From: Archivesica marissinica
Lineage: Eukaryota; Mollusca; Bivalvia; Venerida; Vesicomyidae
DNA length: 64,000 bases
Reading direction: 5' to 3'
Assembly (NCBI GenBank): GCA_014843695.1
Contig: JABXNX010000098.1
Location: forward strand, 1 to 64,000
Shown here: positions 45,901 to 57,900 of the stretch, piece after piece
How positions within the stretch are numbered: position 1 is the first letter of the stretch
How the letters are laid out: each line of letters opens with the position of its first letter
Program-made: the position numbers and the translations under genes
The notes under the pieces: generated by a model
Told to the model about the DNA's origin: nothing
What the model saw: the letters and a program-made list of their open reading frames with translations, nothing else
The model's database searches: none

Positions 45901-48900
45901 TTTGACTGTATTTTAAATTGAATCTGCTCCACATAAATTTGTCTTATATTTCCTATCTACTATCTCTAATAACACTTTACATTGGAAACATTTTTATTTA
46001 TTGACCCTTTGCAATCTGAGTAAATAAAATCACTTTTGCAAACAACATAGATCCAGACCAGCCACGGCATAACGCCGCATCTGATCAGGATCTATATTGT
46101 TTGCCATTCAGCCAAGTGTTTTAGCTCCACTATCCGAATATCAAACAGCATAGAGCCTGATCAGACGGCACAGCTCTATGCTGTTTGCAAAATTGATTTT
46201 ATCTGCCGCTAGCGGGCAAAGGGTTAATATACTTGTATATCGACCAGCATTCTAACACTCTAAATATATTGATGACTTTTTTTTCATTGCATGCAATTGT
46301 ATATGTTTTATCAGGCCAGGTCAAAAAAATATGTTTGGTTCCAATTACCCGACCGACCCTAGTATTTCACGCCCGACCCTAGTATTTCATGCCCGACCCT
46401 AGTATTTCACGACCGACCCTAGTATTTCACGACCGACCCTAGTATTTCACGCCCAACCCTAGTATTTCACGCCCGACCCTAGTATTTCACGCCCGACCCT
46501 AGTATTTCACGCCCGACCCTAGTATTTCACGCCCGACCCTAGTATTTCATGCCCGACCCTAAAGTGAAACCACGCCAGACCCTAAAGTAAAACCAGACAG
46601 TTAAAGCAAACGGTGCCATTGCATATGAACAGATACAATATACCTGTACAAATCCCGCCCAGACACAAAAACAAAATAATAATGGCCTCAAAGGTCTCAA
46701 TTTGAAAAGCCAAACTAGCTTTTCATGAGAGACAAACATATCCAACTGGAACGGGATTATAAAATGCACAACTAGACATCATGCTGATGCCTCCTACACA
46801 GTGTGGTGAATAATTTACAAGGGTTTTGGAGAGGAAGCGTGGATTGGAAGCGTGGTTTTGTATTATAAAAATGTTCAAAGGGCCATAAAGAAATCCTCCG
46901 GAACGAGATTACAATATAATAGCAACTAGACACAATGATGATGTTCCAGCAAAGATTAGTGAAACTCCAACAAGAGGTTTTGGAGATGAAGCATGGACAA
47001 GGAAACATTGGACAGATGGACGGACAGACGGCAAAGGCATGTGTGTTTTACGTTTATTTATCGTCGCTACCAGTTGCCCATATGAGCGACGCCTCCTGAA
47101 GAGATTAGTCATTTTAGATTTTTGGAGGATAGTGCAATGATACAGACAGAGACCCATTCAAGAGTCTCCTCTGGTTCTTTTATGTGCAAGGTGTAAAGCA
47201 CTGACACAAGACCTCGGTTTAAAGTCGCATCTGAAAGACTGTTAATTTTATTAGGGTTAGACAGGGGATCGAACCTGCGATCCCTGGATTACCAGTCCAG
47301 CGTGTTACCACTGGACTACAGATCCCTCTGTAACGGCAAAGGCAAAAACGTCTGTAACGGCAAAGGCAAAAACATATTTCTCCCCTTGATTGGGGGGGGG
47401 ACATAAAAATATGCAAATATCAAGAAATGTTATCCTGGCATACCGAACATTGCTGGAAAAATGGTTACAACTCTTGAATCTTCCAGAGAACCAGCACTAT
47501 TTGCAGCACGCAGGGAAATATTGAGGATTTTGTGGTTTGGTACGTCAATATGTGTGGACGCCGCCGGATGTTGGACGCTCTTACTTCTGTTGTATGCCGT
47601 AATGTAGTACATAACATTGTCCGGATCATCATGTAGATTGCAGTCAATCAACGGCTGAAAGTAAACGGACGGACAAAACTATAATATTTGAATGCCGTAT
47701 TGTCGTTCATAACTGTGTACAGTACAGTTACTCAACGGCTGAAAGTAAACAGATGGACAAAACTATAATATTTGAATGCCGTATTGTCGTTCATAACCGT
47801 GTACAGTACAGTCCCTCAACGGCTGAAAGTAAATGGATGCAATCATAAAGCACATGCAATATTCATACTTGTCTTGTATGCTGTATTGTTCAACAACATC
47901 ATGAATCAAATAATCCATCGCCATGAGGGAGGTAAAAGAGGCATGAGGGAGGTAGAAGAGGCATGAGGGACCAAGTTAATTTGTAATGAACAACATTCCG
48001 GCAGATTGGTTGCTATTATCTCTGAGGTTTGATGGTAAGAATTTTTCATGTTGTATTACAGATGGAGTGAGTCCGGTGCTGTTGATGGTTATTGTCTGTG
48101 TAGTTATGGCTATCATTGTTGTATTACAGATGGAGTGAGTCCGGTGCTGTTGATGGTTATTGGCTGTGTAGTTATGGCTATCATTGTTGTATTACAGATG
48201 GAGTGAGTCCGGTGCTGTTGATGGTTATTGTCTGTGTAGTTATGGCTATCATTGTTGTATTACAGATGGAGTGAGTCCGGTGCTGTTGATGGTTATTGGC
48301 TGTGTAGTTATGGCTATCATTGTTGTATTACAGATGGAGTGAGTCCGGTGCTGTTATTGGTTATTGGCTGTGTAGTTATGTCTATCATTGTTGTATTACA
48401 GATGGAGGGAGTCCGGTGCTGTTGATGGTTATTGTCTGTGTAGCTATGGCTATCATTGTTGTATTACAGATGAAGGGAATCCAGTGCTGTTGATGGTTAT
48501 TGTCTGTGTAGTTATGGCTATCATTGTTGTATTACAGATGGAGTGAGTCCGGTGCTGTTGATGATTATTGTCTGTGTAGTTATGGCTATCATTGTTGTAT
48601 TACAGATGGAGTGAGTCCGGTGCTGTTGATGGTTATTGGCTGTGTAGTTATGGCTATCATTGTTGTATTACAGATGGAGTGAGTCCGGTGCTGTTGATGG
48701 TTATTGTCTGTGTAGTTATGGCTATCATTGTTGTATTACAGATGGAGTCCGGTGCTGTTGATGGGTATTGTCTGTGTAGTTATGGCTATCATTGTTGTAT
48801 TACAGATGGAGTCCGGTGCTGTTGATGGTTATTGGCTGTGTAGTTATGGCTATCATTGTTGTATTACAGATGGAGTCCGGTGCTGTTGATGGTTATTGGC

Positions 48901-51900
48901 TGTGTAGTTATAGCTATCATTGTTGTATTACAGATGGAGTCTGGTGCTGTTGATGGTTATTGGCTGTGCAGTTATGGCTATCATTGTTGTATTACAGATG
49001 GAGTGAGTCCGGTGCTGTTGATGGTTATTGGCTGTGCAGTTATGGCTATCATTGTTGTATTACAGATGGAGTGAGTCCGGTGCTGTTGATAGTTATTGGC
49101 TGTGTAGTTGTCACTATCATTGTTGTATTACAGATGGAGTGAGTCCGGTGCTGTTGATGGTTATTGGCTGTGTAGCTATGGCTATTATTGTTGTATTACA
49201 GATGGAGTGAGTCCGGTGCTGTTGATGGTTATTGGCTGTGCAGTTATGGCTATCATTGTTGTATTACAGATGGAGTGAGTCCGGTGCTGTTGATGGTTAT
49301 TGGCTGTGCAGTTATGGCTATCATTGTTGTATTACAGATGGAGTGAGTCCGGTGCTGTTGATAGTTATTGGCTGTGTAGTTGTCACTATCATTGTTGTAT
49401 TACAGATGGAGTGAGTCCGGTGCTGTTGATGGTTATTGGCTGTGTAGCTATGGCTATTATTGTTGTATTACAGATGGAGTGAGTCCGGTGCTGTTGATGG
49501 TTATTGGCTGTGCAGTTATGGCTATCATTGTTGTATTACAGATGGAGTGAGTCCGGTGCTGTTGATGGTTATTGGCTGTGCAGTTATGGCTATCATTGTT
49601 GTATTACAGATGGAGTGAGTCCGGTGCTGTTGATGGTTATTGGCTGTGTAGTTGTCACTATCATTGTTGTATTACAGATGGAGTGAGTCCGGTGCTGTTG
49701 ATGGTTATTGTCTGTGTAGTTATGGCTATCATTGTTGTATTACAGATGGAGTGAGTCAGGTGCTGTTGATGGTTATTGGCTGTGTAGTTATGGCTATCAT
49801 TGTTGTATTGCAGATGGAGTGAGTCCGGTGCTGTTGATGGTTATTGGCTGTGTAGTTATGGCTATCATTGTTGTATTACAGATGGAGTGAGTCCGGTGCT
49901 GTTGATGGTTATTGTCTGTGTAGTTATGGCTATCATTGTTGTATTACAGATGGAGTGAGTCCGGTGCTGTTGATGGTTATTGTCTGTGTAGTTATGGCTA
50001 TCATTGTTGTATTACAGATGGAGTGAGTCAGGTGCTGTTGATGGTTATTGGCTGTGTAGTTATGGCTATCATTGTTGTATTGCAGATGGAGTGAGTCCGG
50101 TGCTGTTGATGGTTATTGGCTGTGTAGTTATGGCTATCATTGTTGTATTACAGATGGAGTGAGTCCGGTGCTGTTGATGGTTATTGTCTGTGTAGTTATG
50201 GCTATCATTGTTGTATTACAGATGGAGTGAGTCCGGTGCTGTTGATGGTTATTGGCTGTGTAGTTATGGCTATCATTGTTGTATTACAGATGGAGTGAGT
50301 CCGGTGCTGTTATTGGTTATTGGCTGTGTAGTTATGTCTATCATTGTTGTATTACAGATGGAGGGAGTCCGGTGCTGTTGATGGTTATTGTCTGTGTAGC
50401 TATGGCTATCATTGTTGTATTACAGATGAAGGGAATCCAGTGCTGTTGATGGTTATTGTCTGTGTAGTTATGGCTATCATTGTTGTATTACAGATGGAGT
50501 GAGTCCGGTGCTGTTGATGATTATTGTCTGTGTAGTTATGGCTATCATTGTTGTATTACAGATGGAGTGAGTCCGGTGCTGTTGATGGTTATTGGCTGTG
50601 TAGTTATGGCTATCATTGTTGTATTACAGATGGAGTGAGTCCGGTGCTGTTGATGGTTATTGTCTGTGTAGTTATGGCTATCATTGTTGTATTACAGATG
50701 GAGTCCGGTGCTGTTGATGGGTATTGTCTGTGTAGTTATGGCTATCATTGTTGTATTACAGATGGAGTCCGGTGCTGTTGATGGTTATTGGCTGTGTAGT
50801 TATGGCTATCATTGTTGTATTACAGATGGAGTCCGGTGCTGTTGATGGTTATTGGCTGTGTAGTTATAGCTATCATTGTTGTATTACAGATGGAGTCTGG
50901 TGCTGTTGATGGTTATTGGCTGTGCAGTTATGGCTATCATTGTTGTATTACAGATGGAGTGAGTCCGGTGCTGTTGATGGTTATTGGCTGTGTAGTTGTC
51001 ACTATCATTGTTGTATTACAGATGGAGTGAGTCCGGTGCTGTTGATGGTTATTGTCTGTGTAGTTATGGCTATCATTGTTGTATTACAGATGGAGTGAGT
51101 CAGGTGCTGTTGATGGTTATTGGCTGTGTAGTTATGGCTATCATTGTTGTATTGCAGATGGAGTGAGTCCGGTGCTGTTGATGGTTATTGGCTGTGTAGT
51201 TATGGCTATCATTGTTGTATTACAGATGGAGTGAGTCCGGTGCTGTTGATGGTTATTGTCTGTGTAGTTATGGCTATCATTGTTGTATTACAGATGGAGT
51301 GAGTCCGGTGCTGTTGATGGTTATTGGCTGTGTAGTTATGGCTATCATTGTTGTATTACAGATGGAGTGAGTCACGGTGCTGTTGATGGTTATTGGCTGT
51401 GTAGTTATGGCTATCATTGTTGTATTACAGATGGAGTGAGTCCGGTGCTGTTGATGGTTATTGTCTGTGTAGTTATGGCTATCATTGTTGTATTACAGAT
51501 GGAGTGAGTCAGGTGCTGTTGATGGTTATTGGCTGTGTAGTTATGGCTATCATTGTTGTATTACAGATGGAGTGAGTCCGGTGCTGTTCATGGTTATTGG
51601 CTGTGTAGTTATGGCTATCATTGTTGTATTACAGATGGAGTGAGTCCGGTGCTGTTGATGGTTATTGGCTGTGTAGTTATGGCTATCATTGTTGTATTAC
51701 AGATGGAGTCCGGTGCTGTTGATGGTTATTGTCTGTGTAGTTATGGCTATCATTGTTGTATTACAGATGGAGTGAGTCCGGTGCTGTTGATGGTTATTGT
51801 CTGTGTAGTTATGGCTATCATTGTTGTATTACAGATGGAGTGAGTCCGGTGCTGTTGATGGTTATTGGCTGTGTAGTTATGGCTATCATTGTTGTATTAC

Positions 51901-54900
51901 AGATGGAGTGAGTCCGGTGCTGTTGATGGTTATTGGCTGTGTAGTTATGGCTATTATTGTTGTATTACAGATGGAGTGAGTCCGGTGCTGTTGATGGTTA
52001 TTGTCTGTGTAGTTATGGCTATCATTGTTGTATTACAGATGGAGTCCGGTGCTGTTGATGGTTATTGTCTGTGTAGTTATGGCTATCATTGTTGTATTAC
52101 AGATGGAGTGAGTCCGGTGCTGTTGATGGTTATTGGCTGTGTAGTAGTCACTATCATTGTTGTATTACAGATGGAGTCCGGTGCTGTTGATGGTTATTGG
52201 CTGTGTAGTAGTCACTATCATTGTTGTATTACAGATGGAGTGAGTCCGGTGCTGTTGGTGGTTATTGGCTGTGCAGTTATGGCTATCATTGTTTGCTACG
52301 ATGTGGATAGCCAGACACAACTACCGTGGTTCTGGCGAGGTACAAACTCACAACCCCCTTGTTACGATGCGGACAACACAACCCTGGTTCTGGCAAGGTA
52401 CAAACTCACAACCCTTTTGTCACGATGTGGACAGCCGGACACAACCATCGTGGTTCTGGCGAGGTACAAACTCACAACCCCATTGTCACGATGCGGACAC
52501 AATATTCATTATATAATGCTCTATATCTCTTCCAATCCTTGTGTATAATTACTTTGAGATATTTGAACAATCCTAGTTATTGCTAGTGTCTATTCCACCA
52601 ACCTGCAATAATTTAAAACTGTTCAAACATATGGATATAGTTATTGAAAAAAAAGTTTGTAATACTGGTTTGTAACGTATACAATTGCACGACAGCAACA
52701 TTTGTAGAAATTGTGAAATTGATTCTGACTTTAATTAAATTATGCGACAACAACATCGCCAGTTAGTTAGTTTCTATATAACTCATAATGCATAGGAATG
52801 TACAGTCAAACCTGTGTTAATGGTCACTTCTATTAAGCAGCCACCTGTGCTATGCAGCCACTTTCTGTGATTCCCTCGGCTGGCTGCTTAAGACAGGTTT
52901 GACTGTATTGTCATTTTATTGAATGGCCTTGAAACGTACAAGTATCAATGCTACTATTTTCAGTCAGTAAACAGTGTTTATTTTGCAATATAACAACTAA
53001 CAGTGAAATTTACAGTCAAACCTGTCTTAAGCAGCCAGCCAAGGGAATCACAGAAAGTGGCTTCTTAACACAGGTGGCTGCTTAATAGAGGTCAAATTTA
53101 TAAATAAAACAACTTATTGGGAATCTGGAAACAGGCTGCTAAATACAGGTTGGTTGCTTAATAGAGGTGATCACTAACACAGGTTTGATTGTACTACTTT
53201 ACTGAATCAGTTTGCCACGCCCTGCGTACATTCGAAACGCATCGCCCTCCATCAGTAATCAGAACAAATGTTTCAACACTCAATGCCGAGTCAAGCATGC
53301 ACATTAAGCATTGTTTACGATTATGCCGCGAGGACATTTAAATTCCATGTTGCCTCTTCTCTCTTGCCTAAGGGCACAATCGTAACGGTTCCAGCGGGGC
53401 TCGAACTCCGGGCCTTTCGCACAGGAATTATTTATGTCATTAAAGGAAACATAACAAAATTGCAATGTTTGGCACTGAAATGAGATCAATCGAAATATGA
53501 ATTAACCATCAACAACAAAAATGAGGTTGCGCAGGTTGGTGAGGTTGTGCAGGTTGGTGAGGTTGCACAGGTTGGTGAGGTTGTGCATGTTGGTGAGGTT
53601 GTGCAGGTTGGTGAGGTTGATAGGTTGGTGAGGTTGTGCAGGTTGATGAGGTTGTGCAGGTTGGTGAGGTTGCGCAGGTTGGTGAGGTTGATAGGTTGGT
53701 GAGGTTGTGCAGGTTGATGAGGTTGTGCAGGTTGGTGAGGTTGTGCAGGTTGATGAGGTTGTGCATGTTGGCGAGGTTGCGCAGGTTGGTGAGGTTGTGC
53801 AGGTTGGTGAGGTTGTGCAGGTTGTGAGGTTGTGCAGGTTGGTGAGGTTGATAGGTTGGTGAGGTTGCGCAGGTTGGTGAGATTGTGCAGGTTGGTGAGG
53901 TTGTGCAGGTTGGTGAGGTTGTGCAGGTTGATGAGGTTGTGCAGGTTGGTGAGGTTGTGCAGGTTGGTGAGGTTGTGCAGGTTGATGAGGTTGTGCATGT
54001 TGGCGAGGTTGCACAGGTTGGTGAGGTTGTGCATGTTGGCGAGGTTGCGCAGGTTGATGAGGTTGCACAGGTTGGTGAGGTTGCACAGGTTGATGAGGTT
54101 GTGCATGTTGGTGAGGTTGTGCAGGTTTGTGAGGTTGCGCAGGTTGGTGAGGTTGATAGGTTGATGAGGTTGCGCAGGTTGATGAGGTTGTGCAGGTTGG
54201 TGAGGTTGTGCAGGTTGATGAGGTTGTGCATGTAGGCGAGGTTGCGCAGGTTGGTGAGGTTGTGCAGGTTGGTGAGGTTGGCAGGTTGATGAGGTTGTGC
54301 AGGTTGATGAGGTTGTGCAGGTTGGTGAGGTTGCGCAGGTTGGTGAGGTTGATAGGTTGGTGAGGTTGTGCAGGTTGGTGAGGTTGTGCAGGTTGGTGAG
54401 GTTGTGCAGGTTGATGAGGTTGCGCAGGTTGATGAGGTGTGCATGTTGGCGAGGTTGTGCAGGTTGGTGAGGTTGTGCAGGTTGGATGCAGTTGATAGGT
54501 TGGCAGGTTGTGCAGTTGGTGAGGTGCGCAGGTTGGTGAGGTTGTGCAGGTTGATGAGGTTTGCAGGTTGGTGAGGTTGTGCAGGTTGTGAGGTGTCAGG
54601 TGGTGAGGTTGCAGGTTTGAGGTTTGCAGGTTGGTGAGGCATGGTGAGGTTGTGCAGGTTGGTGAGGTTGTGCAGGTTGATGAGGTTGCGCAGGTTGATG
54701 AGGTTGTGCATGTTGGCGATGTTGCACAGGTTGGTGAGGTTGATAGGTTGGTGAGGTTGTGCAGGTTGATGAGGTTGTGCAGGTCGGTGAGGTTGTGCAG
54801 GTTGGTGAGGTTGTGCAGGTTGATGAGGTTGCGCAGGTTGATGAGGTTGTGCATGTTGGCGAGGTTGCGCAGGTTGGTAAGGTTGTGCAGGTTGGTGAGG

Positions 54901-57900
54901 TTGTGCAGGTTGATGAGGTTGTGCAGGTTGATGAGGTTGTGCAGGTTGGTGAGGTTGCGCAGGTTGGTGAGGTTAGGCAGGTTGATGAGGTTGCGCAAGT
55001 TGATGAGGTTGTGCAGGTTGGTGAGGTTGTGCAGGTTGGTGAGGTTGAGCAGGTTGGTGAGGTTGTGCAGGTTGATGAGGTTGCGCAGGTTGGTGAGGTT
55101 GTGCAGGTTGGTGAGGTTGTGCAGGTTGGTGAGGTTGAGCAGGTTGGTGAGGTCAACAACAATGCGCAGGTTGGTGAGGTTGTGCAGGTTGGTGAGGTTG
55201 TGCAGGTTGGTGAGGTTGTGCAACAACAGGTTGGTGAGGTTGAGCAGGTTGGTGAGGTTGTGCAGGTTGGTGAGGTTGCGCAGGTTGGTGAGGTTAGCAA
55301 AGCAGGTTGATGAGGTTGCGCAAGTTGGTGAGGTTGTGCAGGTTGGTGAGGTTGTGCAGGTGATGAGGTGCGCAGGTTGATGAGGTTGTCGCATGTAGCG
55401 AGGTTGCGCAGGTTGGTGAGGTTGTGCAGGTTGGTGAGGTTGCACAGGTTGGTGAGGTTGCACAGGTTGGTGTTGCACAGGTTGATGAGGTTGTGCAGGT
55501 TGATGAGGTTGCGCAGGTTGGTGAGGTTGTGCAGGTTGGTGAGGTTGCCAGGTTGGTGAGGTTGTGCAGGTTGTGAGGTTGTGCAGGTTGGTGAGGTTTG
55601 AAGGTTGGTGAGGTTGTGCAGGTGGATGAGGTTGTGCAGGTTGGGGAGGTTGCGCAGGTTGGTGAGGTTGATAGGTTGGTGAGGTTGTGCAGGTTGATGA
55701 GGTTGTGCAGGTGGTGGTTGTGCAGGTTGGTGAGGTTGTGCGCATGTTGGCGAGGTTGCGCAGGTTGGTGAGGTGTGCAGGTTGGTGAGGTTGTGCAGGT
55801 TGGTGAGGTTGTGCAGGTTGGTGAGGTTGATAGGGTGGTGAGGTTGCGCAGGTTGGTGAGATTGTGCAGGTTGGTGAGGTTGTGCAGGTTGGTGAGGTTG
55901 TGCAGGTTGATGAGGTTGTGCAGGTTGGTGAGGTTGTGCAGGTTGGTGAGGTTGTGCAGGTTGATGAGGTTGTGCATGTTGGCGAGGTTGCACAGGTTGG
56001 TGAGGTTGTGCATGTTGGCGAGGTTGCGCAGGTTGATGAGGTTGCACAGGTTGGTGAGGTTGCACAGGTTGATGAGGTTGTGCATGTTGGTGAGGTTGTG
56101 CAGGTTTGTGAGGTTGCGCAGGTTGGTGAGGTTGATAGGTTGATGAGGTTGCGCAGGTTGATGAGGTTGTGCAGGTTGGTGAGGTTGTGCAGGTTGATGA
56201 GGTTGTGCATGTAGGCGAGGTTGCGCAGGTTGATGAGGTTGCCAGGTTGGTGAGGTTGCACAGGTTGATGAGGTTGTGCAGTTGGTGAGGTTGTGCAGGT
56301 TGGTGAGGTTGCGCAGGTTGGTGAGGTTGTCAGGTTGGTGAGGTTGTGCAGGTTGATGAGGCAGTGCAGGTTGATGAGGTTGTGCAGGTTGATGAGGTTG
56401 CACATGTTGGCGAGGTTGCGCAGGTTGGTGAGGTTGTGCAGGTTGGTGAGGTTGTGCAGGTTGGTGAGGTTGTGCAGGTTGGTGAGGTTGTGCAGGTTGG
56501 TGAGGTTGCGCAGNNNNNNNNNNNNNNNNNNNNNNNNNNNNNNNNNNNNNNNNNNNNNNNNNNNNNNNNNNNNNNNNNNNNNNNNNNNNNNNNNNNNNNN
56601 NNNNNNNNNNNNNNNNNNNNNNNNNNNNNNNNNNNNNNNNNNNNNNNNNNNNNNNNNNNNNNNNNNNNNNNNNNNNNNNNNNNNNNNNNNNNNNNNNNNN
56701 NNNNNNNNNNNNNNNNNNNNNNNNNNNNNNNNNNNNNNNNNNNNNNNNNNNNNNNNNNNNNNNNNNNNNNNNNNNNNNNNNNNNNNNNNNNNNNNNNNNN
56801 NNNNNNNNNNNNNNNNNNNNNNNNNNNNNNNNNNNNNNNNNNNNNNNNNNNNNNNNNNNNNNNNNNNNNNNNNNNNNNNNNNNNNNNNNNNNNNNNNNNN
56901 NNNNNNNNNNNNNNNNNNNNNNNNNNNNNNNNNNNNNNNNNNNNNNNNNNNNNNNNNNNNNNNNNNNNNNNNNNNNNNNNNNNNNNNNNNNNNNNNNNNN
57001 NNNNNNNNNNNNNNNNNNNNNNNNNNNNNNNNNNNNNNNNNNNNNNNNNNNNNNNNNNNNNNNNNNNNNNNNNNNNNNNNNNNNNNNNNNNNNNNNNNNN
57101 NNNNNNNNNNNNNNNNNNNNNNNNNNNNNNNNNNNNNNNNNNNNNNNNNNNNNNNNNNNNNNNNNNNNNNNNNNNNNNNNNNNNNNNNNNNNNNNNNNNN
57201 NNNNNNNNNNNNNNNNNNNNNNNNNNNNNNNNNNNNNNNNNNNNNNNNNNNNNNNNNNNNNNNNNNNNNNNNNNNNNNNNNNNNNNNNNNNNNNNNNNNN
57301 NNNNNNNNNNNNNNNNNNNNNNNNNNNNNNNNNNNNNNNNNNNNNNNNNNNNNNNNNNNNNNNNNNNNNNNNNNNNNNNNNNNNNNNNNNNNNNNNNNNN
57401 NNNNNNNNNNNNNNNNNNNNNNNNNNNNNNNNNNNNNNNNNNNNNNNNNNNNNNNNNNNNNNNNNNNNNNNNNNNNNNNNNNNNNNNNNNNNNNNNNNNN
57501 NNNNNNNNNNNNNTTGTGCAGGTTGATGAGGTTGTGCAGGTTGGTGAGGTTGTGCAGGTTGGTGAGGTTGATAGGTTGGTGAGGTTGTGCAGGTTGATGA
57601 GGTTGTGCAGGTTGGTGAGGTTGTGCAGGTTGATGAGGTTGTGCAGGTTGGTGAGGTTGCGCAGGTTGGTGAGGTTGATAGGCTGGTGAGGTTGTGCAGG
57701 TTGATGAGGTTGTGCAGGTTGGTGAGGTTGTGCAGGTTGGTGAGGTTGCGCAGGTTGATGAGGTTGTGCAGGTTGATGAGGTTGTGCATTGGCGATGTTG
57801 CGCAGGTTGGTGAGGTTGATAGGCTGGTGAGGTTGTGCAGGTTGATGAGGTTGTGCAGGTTGGTGAGGTTGTGCAGGTTGGTGAGGTTGTGCAGGTTGAT

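Noticed and set aside
48592..52548. Repeated TM-like open frames (LLMVIVCVVMAIIVV)
   Set aside because: They are inverted copies of the receptor's transmembrane exon in a tandem array, not a multi-pass membrane protein. Frame changes every 68 bp.
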